Below are positions 23,301-35,220 of a DNA stretch of 64,000 nucleotides, piece after piece (the stretch's first letter is position 1; each line of letters begins with the position of its first letter). The notes under the pieces are model-generated. The model saw nothing but the letters and a program-made list of their open reading frames with translations, was not told the DNA's origin and did not search any database. The position numbers were made by a program, and so were the translations under genes. This DNA is from Bursaphelenchus xylophilus (taxonomy: Eukaryota > Nematoda > Chromadorea > Rhabditida > Aphelenchoididae). Where the stretch lies: the NCBI GenBank assembly GCA_904066235.2, contig CAJFCV020000002.1, forward strand, positions 7,750,001-7,814,000, in the 5' to 3' direction.

Positions 23301-26300
23301 TGGCCCTCCGAACATTACGGCGAATGAGTGGATCGAATTTGATTAAGCTCTTTTCTAATCCCCCATAATCGCGGGGCACTCTAGAATTACCACCAACTCT
23401 TTACAATAATTTGAAGGGGAAACGTCAGCCTTTTTCATCAGAACGCGATCTAATCTCTTTAGAGCGCTTCTGCCATAAAATGAGATGCGCGAAAGGGAGA
23501 GGGTTAAAGTGAGAAAAGACCTCATTTAGAGGGTGCAGATTATTTGCATTGCACTCAACTCAGCCTCCAGTCATAAACAGCGAGGAATGCAAACAGAAGA
23601 TAAGCGGTGCGAAAAAGAGATACAGCAAAGCTTAAAGGAGGGGTGAACTTGTCTTAGACATGTTTATAAATGAAGGGGGACACGTAATTACGGAGTAGTT
23701 TATGGGGCGGAGAAGCGAGGGATTACTAATATCCCAATAAACGAGGTCAAGAACAGGGGAAGTACCCCAAGTGCAACGTTGATCTTGATGAAACTTAGCA
23801 CAAATTTACAATGTTTTTCTGAGCCATATTCGAGAGCCCGCGCTTTGCAGAAACGACCGAGATTTTTGGATCAAAAGATGGCAAAAAGTGACCTTTTGGC
23901 AAACTTTCGCAAAAAAAGTTTCGTGCCTATTTATACCATAGAGGGTAATCTTTCCACAAAAAATCAATTTCTTCCGCACTAAATTGGCAAGGATAATCGT
24001 CCTTTTCTGCGGCCGTTCTCCGCGTATGGGCCGTCTCTGAAAAGCGCGGGTTAAAACCTTCAAGAACCGGCGTGTATGCAAAATTCAAAGAAAATCCGAG
24101 CGTCGCACTTTTGGATACTTCCCCTGTAAGCAAGAATGTTACATTTGAAAGCGTAGATTGGAAAACTCCGTGGGCTTTAGCCATGGTTTAACATTTTTTT
24201 TTTGTCATCAGAAATGACATAACTCATGGCCGCTCCCTCAGATGACAAAAACGATAATCCTAATCGCTTTTTTCGAGAACACAGACAACAAAAAACATAT
24301 GCCAATGCGATCTTAAGATTTGACAATCCTCATCTTACATTTACACCACTAGTCATCCAACCGAAGAAGAGATATACACAAATTATCTCTATCTGTATTA
24401 ATCGTATTAAAAAACCTACTGTATTCGATTATAATCCAGCCATTCAACCTTCAAAAGCCTTCAAAAACCCATAAAACAATCCTTTTCGAGACTCTTGATT
24501 CAATTCTTTTATAAAAAGAAAAGAGAAAAAAGCGCCAACTTCTTGAACTGCGCCCGAGCTTTCTGCAGGTTGCGGGCTCAAAGATGAGAACAGGAGCGCA
24601 ATATTGGAAGTCGAGAGGGGAGCAGCTACAGACAGACGGCGAGCCGAATGTCTAGTCAACGTCTAGACTTACTTTATGTGAGGATATTAGTCTAGAAGCA
24701 AATCAGAGAAGAAATGGACGCGGGGGCCAAAGGATGAAGAGAAGAGGGAGCAGAGATAAACAGTGGGATGAAGGGAGTTGAGGATGGAAGGAGAGAAGGA
24801 GCATTTCGAAGACTGGAAAGTAAAACGAGAGGATTAGTATGGTCGGGATTCAAACAAGATTAGTGAGAACGCGTTTTGTTGAGGGGGTGAGAAAAAGGTG
24901 CCGGCAAAGTGGAACGAAGAACATAGACCGTTATTGTGCGGAGAGCATAAGACGGTAGGAAAGATTGGGCATTATGTGTTCGCGGAGACCCTTAAAGTAG
25001 CAACAAAATAGCACGGCGAGCGAAGAGACGGTTCATTTGCAGGGGACAGCCGTCTTTTTTCCTTCATTTCCAATTCCATTCGACGCTCTCGCTTTATTCG
25101 ACCGCATTGAATCAGCGGCGTCTGAAGAGCATCAAAAAAAAACGAGAGAATGCATTGTTTTGTAGATGAAATGTGTTTCAAAATCATCGGGGATGATAAT
25201 TTTGCGTTAAATGAGCACCTTTCTGAATAAATCCAATTTTTTCTCGGATAAAAAGTAATCCTTTCTCATTGTCCCTCATCAATTGCACGCTTTTTTAAAT
25301 ACGTATTTTTATAGACCTGGGTTGATTTGAGTGACCGTTCAAGTGGTGGCAATAAGCGCCGATCTACGGTAACCTCGCCGCGTCCCATTTGAGTTTTCAT
25401 TGGGCGCCGAAGACGGCATCTAATCATCCAAAAACATTATGTTTTATGATCGGCCCGCCGAAAGAATTAATTGGAACTCTTGAGAAATGGGACAAATTTA
25501 ATTACAAGAGAGTTGGAGGACCTTGAGATCCGGTTGGAAGGTGAGGGAGGCGAGCAGAAACAACAGGTAAAATACGGAAATAATTAATAAATGTCCGCTT
25601 CGGCTTTCCACACAATACAAATTCTCATGTCATACAAAAAATCTGTGTCTCCACTAAAATACGACGCAGATCATATTATAATAAAGAGTACTACAAACAG
25701 GCTCTGAACATCCAATTCCAAACCAGTTGCCAGGTTGCCGATCCTTTCGAGCCAAAGCGGAATTGTTCGCTTATAATTATGTACTCGGTTTTCACTTTCC
25801 GTTTTTAATTGCATGCCCTGAAGACGAATATATATTTCCTCCTGAAACTCTGTTATTTATGAAAGCTCTCGGTAAAAAGCTTAGAAAATTTAGTTTTCAC
25901 AACTGGAAGGCGGTAAATTTGTTTACTGTATCTTGGTGGCGTTTCCAAATGGATCTCAAAGAAGAGAGGGCCTAAACTTTCAAAGAAACGTCAAAAGAAA
26001 GCGGGGTATAAAAGAGGGACATAAAACAATTAGGACGAAATGCTTTTGCTTTATTTATACATAAATCGTCTGATTTGAACATCAAGATTTGAAACGTATT
26101 TCGGTATTCAAGATGGCATTCCATCTCTGTCAGATCGATAGATCTTGTAATCTACGCATTAGGTCCTCCGAATGGCCAGGCAATTTTTAGGTCATTCCAT
26201 CCCAATTTTTTGGTATCCTATATATCTGCTTGACAATTTCTGACATAACATTGCTACAGTCGCTCAAAGGTCGCCAATTGTTTCAGTCTAATCCCCTGGT

Positions 26301-27252
26301 GTTTAATTACAGTCCAGCCCTCGCCGAACGTCCATCTCTCCTTCCTGCTTTGATGGATGGCCCTTCAACTTGTCTCATTTTTACAAACCACTGTCATCTT
26401 TTTTTATATTACTGCATAAATTAATTGGCTATGTAAATCCATGCTGTTTGAAAGGGACAGGTGTTTATTCATTGGGAGGGACACACAAGTGTTCATTGGC
26501 TCCACAAACGTAATCTCTTCTCGCTGGATTTATATGTGCGTTGGAAGGGATTAGGTGTAATATTGGGGCAGTAAACAAAAGAAAATTGGTATTGTTCATT
26601 AGTTTTATTTACAAATGATTACTAACAAAAACTCGGCGTTTTTTCAGTGGCCATTAAAAAATATTGTGGGAAACAATGATGCCTTATTTTTTCATTTCTG
26701 AGTTTATTACGGATAAAATTAACTTGCTTTGTTCCCCCGGAGGTAAAGGTGTTCCAAGCAGACGACCCTCCCCTCCCTCTCATAAGCAAATAAAAAGGGG
26801 GAGAGGAAACGGCGATTATAAGTGTCCGCCTCTTTTTTATTCAAATCTCGCACGCTAATTGGCTTCCAAACGAACGGGTAATCGTCTTACAGTTCAGCGA
26901 TAAGTGAGTGGGTTGCGCGAGCCGATTTGGAAATTTGCAAATTGAAAAGGCTTGCTGGAGATCGACACTAAAGAAGAGGAGGAATACCTTAATAAGAGAG
27001 GAACGTATTCGGGTGAAACTTGGCATCAATAGGCTACGAACTTTACAGGACGCATGAGAAGATCTGAATCTGTTTTGCAGGGAAACGTCTGACTGACTTT
27101 CTTCGTTTTAGGCACTCTCTCGTAAGAAAGACTGCCAAATCTTTAAGTTTCCGCAATGTTTTCTAATATCATATAAAATTTAATAAATTTAATATTATCT
27201 TTATTATCAAAAGTAAACACATATTTACATACAACCCGCAACAACTTTCAGA
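20357..27252. other. 6.9-kb region with no gene I can support
   Basis: It includes the 5' flank of the Polyhomeotic-like gene. 20960-21320 is unusually purine-rich on the + strand (a G9 run near 20972, long GA tracts), and 24700-24910 is another GA-rich tract; both give long open frames only because stop codons are rare in such DNA. One MITE (23754-24126) is annotated separately. I saw no splice-linked exons. Confidence 0.5.
23754..24126. mobile_element. MITE, CAGGGGAAGT family, copy 1
   Basis: It begins CAGGGGAAGTACC and ends GGATACTTCCCCTG, terminal inverted repeats extending inward (GTGCAACG…GATTTT / AAAATCCGAGCGTCGCAC). The internal sequence is homologous over its length to the element at 61402-61850 (GCGCTTTGCAGAAAC, TTTCGTGCCTATTT, CACAAAAAATCAA are shared). 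It has no coding capacity. Flanks are GAA and TAA, so the 3-bp target duplication seen at copy 2 is not intact here. Terminal CAGGGG plus a 3-bp TAA duplication would suit a PIF/Harbinger-type element. Confidence 0.8.
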
Positions 27253-28145
27253 TCATTGGACATGATTCTGATGGAATGATTCCATTTCCTCCAGAATATC
27301 CATCTCTTTTGGCTCGTGCTTCATAATCAATTCCTTTGTGGGGGACTCGGAATGGACGGTTATCGAGAATTGGCCTGGGGCATTTGAGGTGATGGTTACA
27401 TGATGGGCGGAGTCGATCAGACTTTTGGCAGTCTTCTTGAGGTCTTTGATTACATTCGGGGTGAGTAGTTGTTTGGCTTCAGGTGGATGATAGGTTGGAT
27501 TCAAAAGTTTCAGGAATTTCTTGAACTTGGGATTCTCAACGAATTCGAGGGGAACGCCAGAGGAAAGCATAGCCTGAAAATACATATTGTACAAGGTAAT
27601 ATAAGGTTAATTTGTTGCTCAAATACCGGAAGAGCGGGAAAACTTGAATTGATTTACAATCAGCTAATTTTTTACATCCCAGAAGCCATTACATTATCTT
27701 ACCTTAGCCAGAGTCTCATCCGCTTTTTGTTTCACATCAATTTGATTCGAAATCCGCGAGGTACTTGGCTGCTGATTTTGTCCATGGGATGAATTATGAT
27801 TGCTTAATTGGTTAGTAATATATGGGACCTCGACTAGCGTAGGAGGGGGCTCTCGAGACTCTTCTTTAGCACCGAAGATCAACGAGGTTATGGCTGCGGC
27901 CGTCTCCCGAAGGAAATTGTCACGGATCTCAGGTGGGACATGCTTACAGATCTAAAAATATTAAATTAATACGGAAAGCTCTCCTTCAACGAATTAAACG
28001 TATCAGATATTACATTTAGGAGATGTTGCTTTAGTCGATTGTGATTGTATCCAACGTAAACTTGCCCGCAATGCCGACAAGTCGCATTCTTTCCATTTCT
28101 CTCGAAATATTCCCAAATGTAATTATTCGCCGCTGTCATCCGCAT
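27253..28145 (-). CDS. BED zinc-finger protein derived from a hAT transposase
   Basis: Three exons (28145-28014, 27951-27703, 27573-27253; all phase 0) give 233 aa. The N-terminus is a BED finger: IWEYFERNGKNATCRHCG…NRLKQHLLNICKH (C-x2-C, then H-x5-C/H). The second half has hAT-transposase-like motifs, SGVPLEFVENPKFKKFL followed by LNPTYHPP, but the RNase-H catalytic body and the dimerisation domain are absent. Together with intact introns, this suggests a domesticated DNA-binding remnant rather than an active transposase. A CAG just upstream of the ATG is a plausible trans-splice acceptor. Confidence 0.8.
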
Positions 28146-29494
28146 AAATAACTGAGAGCTGAAATGAGAAAGTTGAAGGTGCGGGGAAGGCAGATAAAAA
28201 AGTGCTGATAACGCGGGAAATTATTCTGCAAGCGGCAGATAAAGCAAAGGCATTCTGCAGCCGCAATAAGCACTGTTTTGCTCTTATTGAATCTTATAAA
28301 CGAAAATACGGGGTAATAAAGGTCAAAAGATGATATTACTGAGATTATTTGATGTGTTGAAATGAAATGTAAGCCAAAACTTACCGTAAAATTATACGAA
28401 AATCACGGAAATACTGAAGCGCAACATCTATTATAAATTTAGACGAAGTGTCAAAAAATATAAAACATTCGAAATTTGACGAAATGTCAACAAAATATTG
28501 ATTGTTGCGCAGTGTCAAAAAATTGAAAAAATTTACAGTCGAAATTTCGATTTGTACTTGGTTTGACCTTTGAAACTTTAAAGCGCTCATCCATTTTTGG
28601 CATGAAAAAATTTATTTATTTAGAAATATTCGGAATACAGTAAAATAAAAGTGAAAAATACGAAACATTTTAAAAATAAAAAAAGAATCAGCCCTGTCCC
28701 CACTTGTCATACCCTCCGGAACTTGCTCTTAAAACATTTTCTTGGGAAGGGGAATGCGCATCGAGTCAGCCGGCTGTCAGCATGCATTTGACGGAATTTA
28801 AATGCATTCCCCCACACAGCCTGAGGGTTTGAAGAAGAAAACGGGGAGGCAGAGAGCGGCGCCTTTTCTAATCCCAGCACACAGCATTTGGACAGCTGGA
28901 AATACAGCGAAAAAAGTCGATATATTGCAAAAAAGTTGACCGACGAGAAATTTTTTGGAGTGAGCAAGAGAAATAAAAAAAAACGAGTCCGGGGGGATGG
29001 GGTTTTCCCGACAATTTCCAGCCGCCTGATGCAGGGCTGAAAAGGCTGAGCGAAGACGAAAAAAGGGGCAGCAGGAGAATCGCGAGGAGCAGCCAGCACC
29101 CGCAGAGAGCGTCGGCGGAACAGAGAGCGCAGAGAAAAAAGTGGATTCCGGACGGCATTCGGAACGCAAAAGGGCTGAAGCTGACTAAACTGGGGAAAGT
29201 CTGCATCCCAAAACGTTTGAGAAGTCTCCGGCATTTTGGATGAAAACCTAGCAGAAAACTCCATCGAAAAGACCCACAAGTAAAAAATAAAATTTTCTTG
29301 ATGAATAATAAATTCAAATGCGACCAAGCTAGCAATTCAACCTAAAACCGGAAGAGGAGAGAAAATGGACCCTGAGGCGTCCTAATGTCCGACGGAACAC
29401 AAATCTTCTTTGTTTATGGCAAGAAGAGCGCAGCCACATCTATGTTCTCTGTCGTATGTTCTATTTACTACAATAAATAGCGCCAGATTACGGC
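28146..29494. other. 1.3-kb intergenic stretch, no gene supported
   Basis: Pyrimidine-rich minus-strand DNA at 28740-29330 keeps all three minus frames open for 120-200 codons, which argues against any one being a gene. GCCTGAGGG at 28819-28827 is a copy of the recurring CCTGAGG word. Confidence 0.5.
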
Positions 29495-30146
29495 TTAGAA
29501 CAAGGCAGGGAATCGAAAGTTTGATCGGAAGAATCTTCCCGTCCCTTCGGCGAATCTGTCAGCGCTTCTTTTTTTGGTTGTTTTAGCTGAGCAAGAGGGG
29601 ATTGCACCACAGATTTCCTGAGGCTGGGCATTTTGAATATACAGGTTCAATCCAGCCAGACCAACATCGCAGACAGGGATCAGCGAGCTGTCATACCAGT
29701 AGAAGGTGTTGCAAAGTGCAATTTCAACCTGAAAGTCGGTAAATAAAACAGTATCTTCAGTTTTAAATTTACAGCATAAGAGGCCAATCCGCCGTTTCTC
29801 AAAAACTCCTGAACCGTTGGAAGATACTGCAAACAGGGATCGCACAATTGAACTCCGGCGTACTGTAGGACCGTTTGCAATTGCCAGGCGTACTTAGCAA
29901 TCAAGTTGGAATTGGGGAGTTTGTCGGCAAAGGTTTGCTTGTGCTCTTCCCATTCATTTTCCGCGATCGTTTTCCCCAATTCAGCCATGACTCCGGAATC
30001 CAGTCCGGCCGGGGAAAGGAAACCATTCAGTTCTTTCAAGGTTTGCTCTAGATCCGCTGGAAAGAAGGTTAATTGTGAGATATGTCATGATCACGGTTAC
30101 CTTTTACAGAGGCGACCAAGATGAAGACGAAGAGTCGAGAATGCAT
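29495..30146 (-). CDS. Secreted saposin-like (SapB) protein
   Basis: Three exons (30146-30101, 30056 to ~29776, ~29717-29495). The N-terminus MHSRLFVFILVASVKA is a signal peptide. A single saposin-B type domain shows the six-cysteine pattern: LCDPCLQYLPTVQEFL, then EIALCNTFYW, then PVCDVGL and EICGAIPSC. The helical amphipathic spacing is typical. Such proteins in nematodes (for example the SPP family) bind or permeabilise membranes in the gut, but single-domain functions vary. A basic tail (KTTKKRSADRF) follows and could be processed. ATAAATA about 50 bp upstream of the ATG is a candidate TATA box. The gene is divergent to the chitin-binding gene starting 433 bp away. Confidence 0.85.
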
Positions 30147-30541
30147 TGTTAGTTGGCTTAGTGACACTCGCTGATGAAAAAAGGGATGCAGCTTGATATT
30201 TATGTTGTGTTTCTAGGCCATGTTTGTAATTGATTGAAGTGGAATGCAATTGTTTTTGTTTTCCCTATACCTTTATGTTGTTGGTTGCTCTACTAAATAC
30301 AATACGAAAAATAATATAAGAGATGAGGCGGTTTTTGAGGTTTCTTACAACAAAATTTCAATGACACAACATGTAGTAAGCTTCTAGCAAGGGGTTATAT
30401 AATAGTTTTGACATCATGAATATTTTTAAACTTTCCGCTTGTCAATCTGCCGCGTCTAGCGGATTCCCAGGTTTTGCTAACTGTGAATAGTCATCCATTT
30501 TCTATCCTCTCCCCTATTAGTCATCGTACATACAACTTGCT

Positions 30542-30548
30542 TATATAA
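30542..30548 (+). promoter_or_regulatory. TATA box of chitin-binding protein gene
   Basis: TATATAA lies 31 bp upstream of the ATG at 30579, which would leave a very short 5' leader. Confidence 0.5.
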
Positions 30549-30578
30549 TTCAATAAATTTCCTTATTTTTGTTACAAG

Positions 30579-31567
30579 ATGTTCAAATTTTTAGTTTTCT
30601 CTCTGGCTTTTCTACCGACGAGTTCGGCCACCAGATATTGTCAATCAAAGGGGGATGGATTCTACTCAATAGCCGAAGATTCTTGTTCCCAGAAGTTCTA
30701 TGAATGCCGTGGAAATCGAACATTTACTCGATCATGTCCAGGAGATTTGTTTTATCGTCAAGAAGCAGAAAGATGTGATGCCAAGGAGCTGAATCCTTTC
30801 TGTGATTCTCAAGGAATCACTGGGAAAGACGGGAAATTTGTAATAAAATTGGATGAATTCTGTTTGATGAGAGGAAATGGGAAGTATAGCATCAGAGTTG
30901 TAAAGAAGGAGCTCAGGACTTCAAGGAATAACTACGCCGATCCAATAGTTTGCCGGCCATCGGATGAATTCAAATATCAGTTAAAGGTAAATGAGATGTA
31001 ACGTCAGGGGGGAGTAATCGAAGTATACCACTAGCATTTTTTTATAGGTTATATGTAATTTTCATAGGTTGTATGTAAAATATTCTATTTATAATTTAAT
31101 TAAATTAAAATGTAATTTCTGAGAAGCTAGAGTAAAATTTAGTACAAAGGTCAATTTCGACTATCTTTGTGTATTTTGCATCGTAAATTCGATGTAATTT
31201 TATGACTTTCATATTTCCTTCAATCAAAAAATATAAAACTTTCTTGATGTCACCAGTTTTTATGTTGATCTCAATGTACAGCTTGAGTTTGCCCTGAAAA
31301 ACGTCTGTTAAACATAAAGGGTACCTGTAACGCCTGCTTTAGTTTCCCGGCCGATGTACCGAAATCTACTGGCAATGTGTCCATGGACGAGCGTTACAGT
31401 TGTCTTGTCCATACGGACTCAAATTCAATGTCGTTTCGGATTCTTGTGATCATAAACAACTGGTCAAAGACTGCAACCTTGAACCTCAAAATGACACCAT
31501 CTCTTTGGGAAACGGAGGAAAAGTAACTGTCAAGTGTTTGAACGGAAGATTTGCAGGAAAACTGTAA
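30579..31567 (+). CDS. Secreted protein with two chitin-binding (CBM14/peritrophin-A) domains
   Basis: Two exons, 30579-30986 and 31343-31567, give 210 aa. Reading past the donor AAG|GTAAAT would end the protein early at 31001; splicing instead completes a second domain. Residues 1-18 are a signal peptide (FLVFSLAFLPTSSA). Domain 1 has the six-Cys pattern C-x14-C-x6-C (YCQSKGDGFYSIAEDSCSQ, FYECRG), then SCPGDLFYR and RCDAKELNPFC. Domain 2 is split by the intron: VCRPSDEFKYQLK | FPGRCTEIYWQC, then LSCPYGLKFN and SCDHKQLVKDC. The matching Cys spacing in the two domains supports the splice. It probably binds chitin in eggshell, pharynx lining or cuticle-associated matrix; the site is not shown by the sequence. 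Confidence 0.85.
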
Positions 31568-31610
31568 AAAAATAAGTTTTCAACGCAATACTTTGCTTTT
31601 AAATTCCGTG

Positions 31611-31616
31611 AATAAA
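31611..31616 (+). terminator. Polyadenylation signal of chitin-binding gene
   Basis: AATAAA lies 44 nt after the stop codon at 31567 on the coding strand. Confidence 0.6.
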
Positions 31617-31962
31617 CTCTGTTGATGTACTTGACAGTCGTAATCTCGAATTACAGCGACATATAAGTTTATTGTATAGATGATCGGGTTAAACGTAAGG
31701 GAACCGTATGAGTGTGTATTATAAAGTGTAGTAAAGTACCTGGAGACACAATCTTCTTATTAGTATTACTTTTGTTTTCTCATGGTCTTTTGTGTTTTCG
31801 TATAAGATGGCAACAGAGATCGCAGATCAAATGTGTATTGGTTTCTAAATGACAGTGGGGCGAGACGACAGTGTTATTATAGTAGTTGTAATTGTAATTG
31901 TAACAAGTGCCTAATAAAACTGGGAACGAAATAAAACTACAGTAAGAAGCATCTGTCACAAG

Positions 31963-34958
31963 TTATAGGTTCTTGGCGGCCAACGAGAAGAGTTGCTGGA
32001 GCAGGGCGGTCGAGATGGGCACCACATCAGGCAAGCCGGTCGCATTGAACTCGGGCGTCTCCTTGCTCCAAACACTCGGATTTTGACGGAACCATTCCAC
32101 TGGAGCCGATGGGACAACCGTACTCGCCGGAGGCATTATTGGCTGATTCTCGAAGATCAATTTGGACAAGGGATTGGAACTGGTGGGTGGGAGAAGAGGG
32201 GAGCCGAGGGGACTGGATGCCGATGTTAAGGGATTCATCAGCGCCGGAACTTCTTTGATTGGAAGGGTTGGGTTGAAGAGAGTCGTTGGTTGAGTTGTGA
32301 GAGGAGAGGAAGTGGTCGGAGATTGGAAGTTGGGAAGAAGTTGAGGAGGGGAGGGACTTTGGTTCATATTATTGTAGTGATCCAGCATTGGGAGGGGCAT
32401 AAATTGAATGGGAAGGCTGCAAATAAGATTCTTATGTTAGTCATTAAGACTTATGTTAAAAGCTATTTAATTTGTAAAAAGAAATCTCAGAATTTGTTAC
32501 AGTAATCCGCACTTACTCGGGTCTGAATGAAATCTCCGGCCTGATTGCCACAGGCGCCGAAATCTGTTCATTCCTCTTTTCCTCCGGCTTTTTATTCTCA
32601 TCAACATTCATGTGGATCTTGAGTAGATTGTCCAGATCGAATGGCTTCGATCGTTTCCTCTGTGGCTCCGATCTCATAGGAGAGCTGAGGTCCAGATCAA
32701 TACTTCTTCTGATCTCATCCTCAGCCTCGTCCAGAGTTTGCTGTGCCCTCCGGGCTTTTTGTTGATCTCGACGGAGCTTTATTTGCCGAGCCATCAAAGA
32801 TCGGCGATTTTCCACAAGTTTACACTGAAAAGATTGTATAACAGTTGGTAAAAGAATTTTTAAATTTATCTTAAAGTTTTGTATGGCTTACCAAATTGCA
32901 AGTGCAATCCGAGAATGGGCAAAGCGCTCGTTTGTGCCCCCTGAGGGCTTGATCTTTGCCGTGAGCCGAGCATCGCGCGCATTTTGGATCCCGAATTTTC
33001 TTCTGGCCGGGCTCTGGCTTTGGCGCACTTGGGTCCAATTTTCGCTTACTCAGTTGATTATTTAGTTGCCGCCGCTTTTCCACCATAATGCAGTCATCAC
33101 ACTCGCAGTTGGCATATCTGCAATCGAACAATTTATATATTTTTTTTAAAAATTTGTTAATACATTTAACGTATATTGCACTTGATCTTTTGGTTTCAGA
33201 CACGTGTTAATGTACTGTTGTACGCAGACTGTGGCTAATAATCTCTAAACTCCCATTTCTAAGAGTCTAATGGTCCATATTCGAGCGGATTAGACGCATT
33301 GTCATCACGTTTTCTGACGTCTTTTATGTCATCTCCAATTTCTTTCTTCCTAATCTTTTCCAATCCGACTGAACTACTTATCAAGTGTCCGTAATCTTAT
33401 CATACTCTATGTTAAACGTACTAACGTAGTTTCCAATCTCAAAGGGCCTTGTTTCGTATACGCGGATTAATTGAGATCCTCCAAATTGGGATAAAAGTGT
33501 AAGGGATTAAAGGTCTCGGGGCAAATAATCAGTTAATTGAATATGGACCGAGATTATGTAATTGTAACATTCGCTAATCCCCTCAGGCAGATATGCAAAT
33601 TAAAGGAGTTTGAGAACAAACAATGGGGCACAAGGATGTGAGCAAGTTATGTGACAAAAGTGTAAATAAACGAAGTGGAAAGGACTGCGAACACATGTTT
33701 AAAGTAAAATTGTAAAAGGGCAAATGGTTTAGAGACTTATTCTAAGCAGATTTCTGCTTCATGTGATGGAGATTTGTGTGGTCTTTGTGACTTGAAAAAT
33801 GACTAAAATTGGACCTTAAAGATCTGCAATCCTACAGAAAAATCCTTTCTATTGTACAACACGATCGTATTATTCGGAAAAAGCTTGAGAAAAATTGCGA
33901 TAACAATTAGTCACTTTCTGAAGGTGTGCAGTTATGCTATACCTAGGTCACAGAATATATAATGGAAGTTTGAGAAAATGTTACACAGGCGCAATCGAAA
34001 TTTTAAACGATCGTTGGAACGTCTATGGAGAAACAGAAGATACGGTCAGACAAACTTTATTCCTTGATTTCTGACCTTATCCTTGGGAACTTTGGACGGG
34101 GAAATCATCGACGGATACCCCAGCAACTAATAGTCCCATTCACTCCGAATCCAAAGATCTCCGCATGCCAAAACAACCTTATCCCTATCCGCGACCTCAT
34201 CTTATCTTATCCTTGTTGTTGTCTCCCAATTATCCCAATCCGCTCTAATTTTATTGTGCCTCTATTTGCGACGGCTAATCCAGGGGCCAGAACCCGGACC
34301 AGCCGTTTCCTGATTCGGGAAAATTAAATGTTAATGCAATCTACATCCATTCACACTTCCAGAGATGTAATCTTGTTGATGTTGAAAGATGGGAGCGTCA
34401 GCTCCTTAATCCGGAAGTATACACTCCAGAAAAGGCTGGAGAAATTTGAGGATGCCAGAGCATTCTAGATTCTATAACCCGGGGTTCTGGGATAATTATT
34501 GCGTAACGGGGAGCAGTTACGCAACAGGAAATTCGGAATTTCGAAACTATCGAAAGCCGGAAAAGTTGGGAGCGGGCATGGGGAAAGTGGATTATTTTTG
34601 GATCAGATCTTGACTTGGTATCCGTAAAGATACGGTAATCCAAAAAATTGAATATTTTCCACATCTTTCAGAACTTTGAATAAGCTCATGAGTAAATTGG
34701 AAGGCTTTTTAGTTCAGAAATCAAAAATAACTATGTTTTTTATGATTAAAAATTAGCTATAGCGTTTTGAACTTACCGGCAATAAGGTTTGTGGCCTTTC
34801 CTCGGGAATTCCAGCCGATGATTCAGGCAGCGTTGACAGAAATATCTTTTTTCGTTGGACCCGTTGGAGGAGGAACTCGGAGTGGGGGAGTCCTTTTGTC
34901 TGGCCAGATTTGAGATCATGTCGGGGGCGGGGGTAAAGGAGACTACGTCGATGTCCAT
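31963..34958 (-). CDS. mab-3: mab-3/doublesex-type transcription factor with two DM domains
   Basis: Four exons (34958-34777, 33117-32892, 32824-32517, 32417-31963), ~390 aa, all junctions in phase. DM domain 1 spans the first intron: YFCQRCLNHRLEFPRKGHK | YANCECDDCIMVEKRRQLNN. DM domain 2 follows: RDPKCARCSAHGKDQALRGHKR, CPFSDCTCNL | CKLVENRRSLMARQIKLRR. Both keep the CCHC/HCCC zinc residues. Two tandem DM domains with these spacers match C. elegans MAB-3, which promotes male development and represses yolk genes, better than single-domain DMRT proteins; DMD-3 is the alternative. The C-terminal half is Pro/Ser/Thr-rich. A TTTCAG 26 nt before the ATG is a likely trans-splice site. Intron 1 is ~1.66 kb, long for this window, and ~22 kb of gene-free DNA lies upstream. 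Confidence 0.92.
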
Positions 34959-35211
34959 GTTCGGAGATTCGGGATAAAAATCGGCTGAAAATTAAAAGTT
35001 TTAAGACCAAGCGACTCCAGATTTATTCTACTTTTGACTTCTACCAAAAAAGTAGAGACAAAAAAGCATTGCATAAGACGACGTTACAGTAGACTTCACG
35101 CAATCCCCGCAATATCAACAAAAGTACAAGCAATTCATCAAGCTGGGAAAAGCGGCAACCTCCAATTTCCCGTCTTGATGCACTTTTACGGAGATCTACA
35201 AACATATACAG

Positions 35212-35220
35212 GACCACCCA
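35212..35220 (-). promoter_or_regulatory. GLI/TRA-1 core site, mab-3-proximal
   Basis: Exact TGGGTGGTC on the minus strand, 254 bp upstream of the mab-3 ATG, in the same orientation as the gene. The TTTTC half of the C. elegans TRA-1A consensus is not at the expected distance. Confidence 0.6.

Noticed and set aside
23754..24126. 85-91-codon minus ORFs
   Set aside because: They lie inside a MITE with terminal inverted repeats and have no transposase motifs.
28707..29335. 206-, 155- and 123-codon minus ORFs
   Set aside because: All three minus frames are open over the same pyrimidine-rich stretch, so none is favoured.
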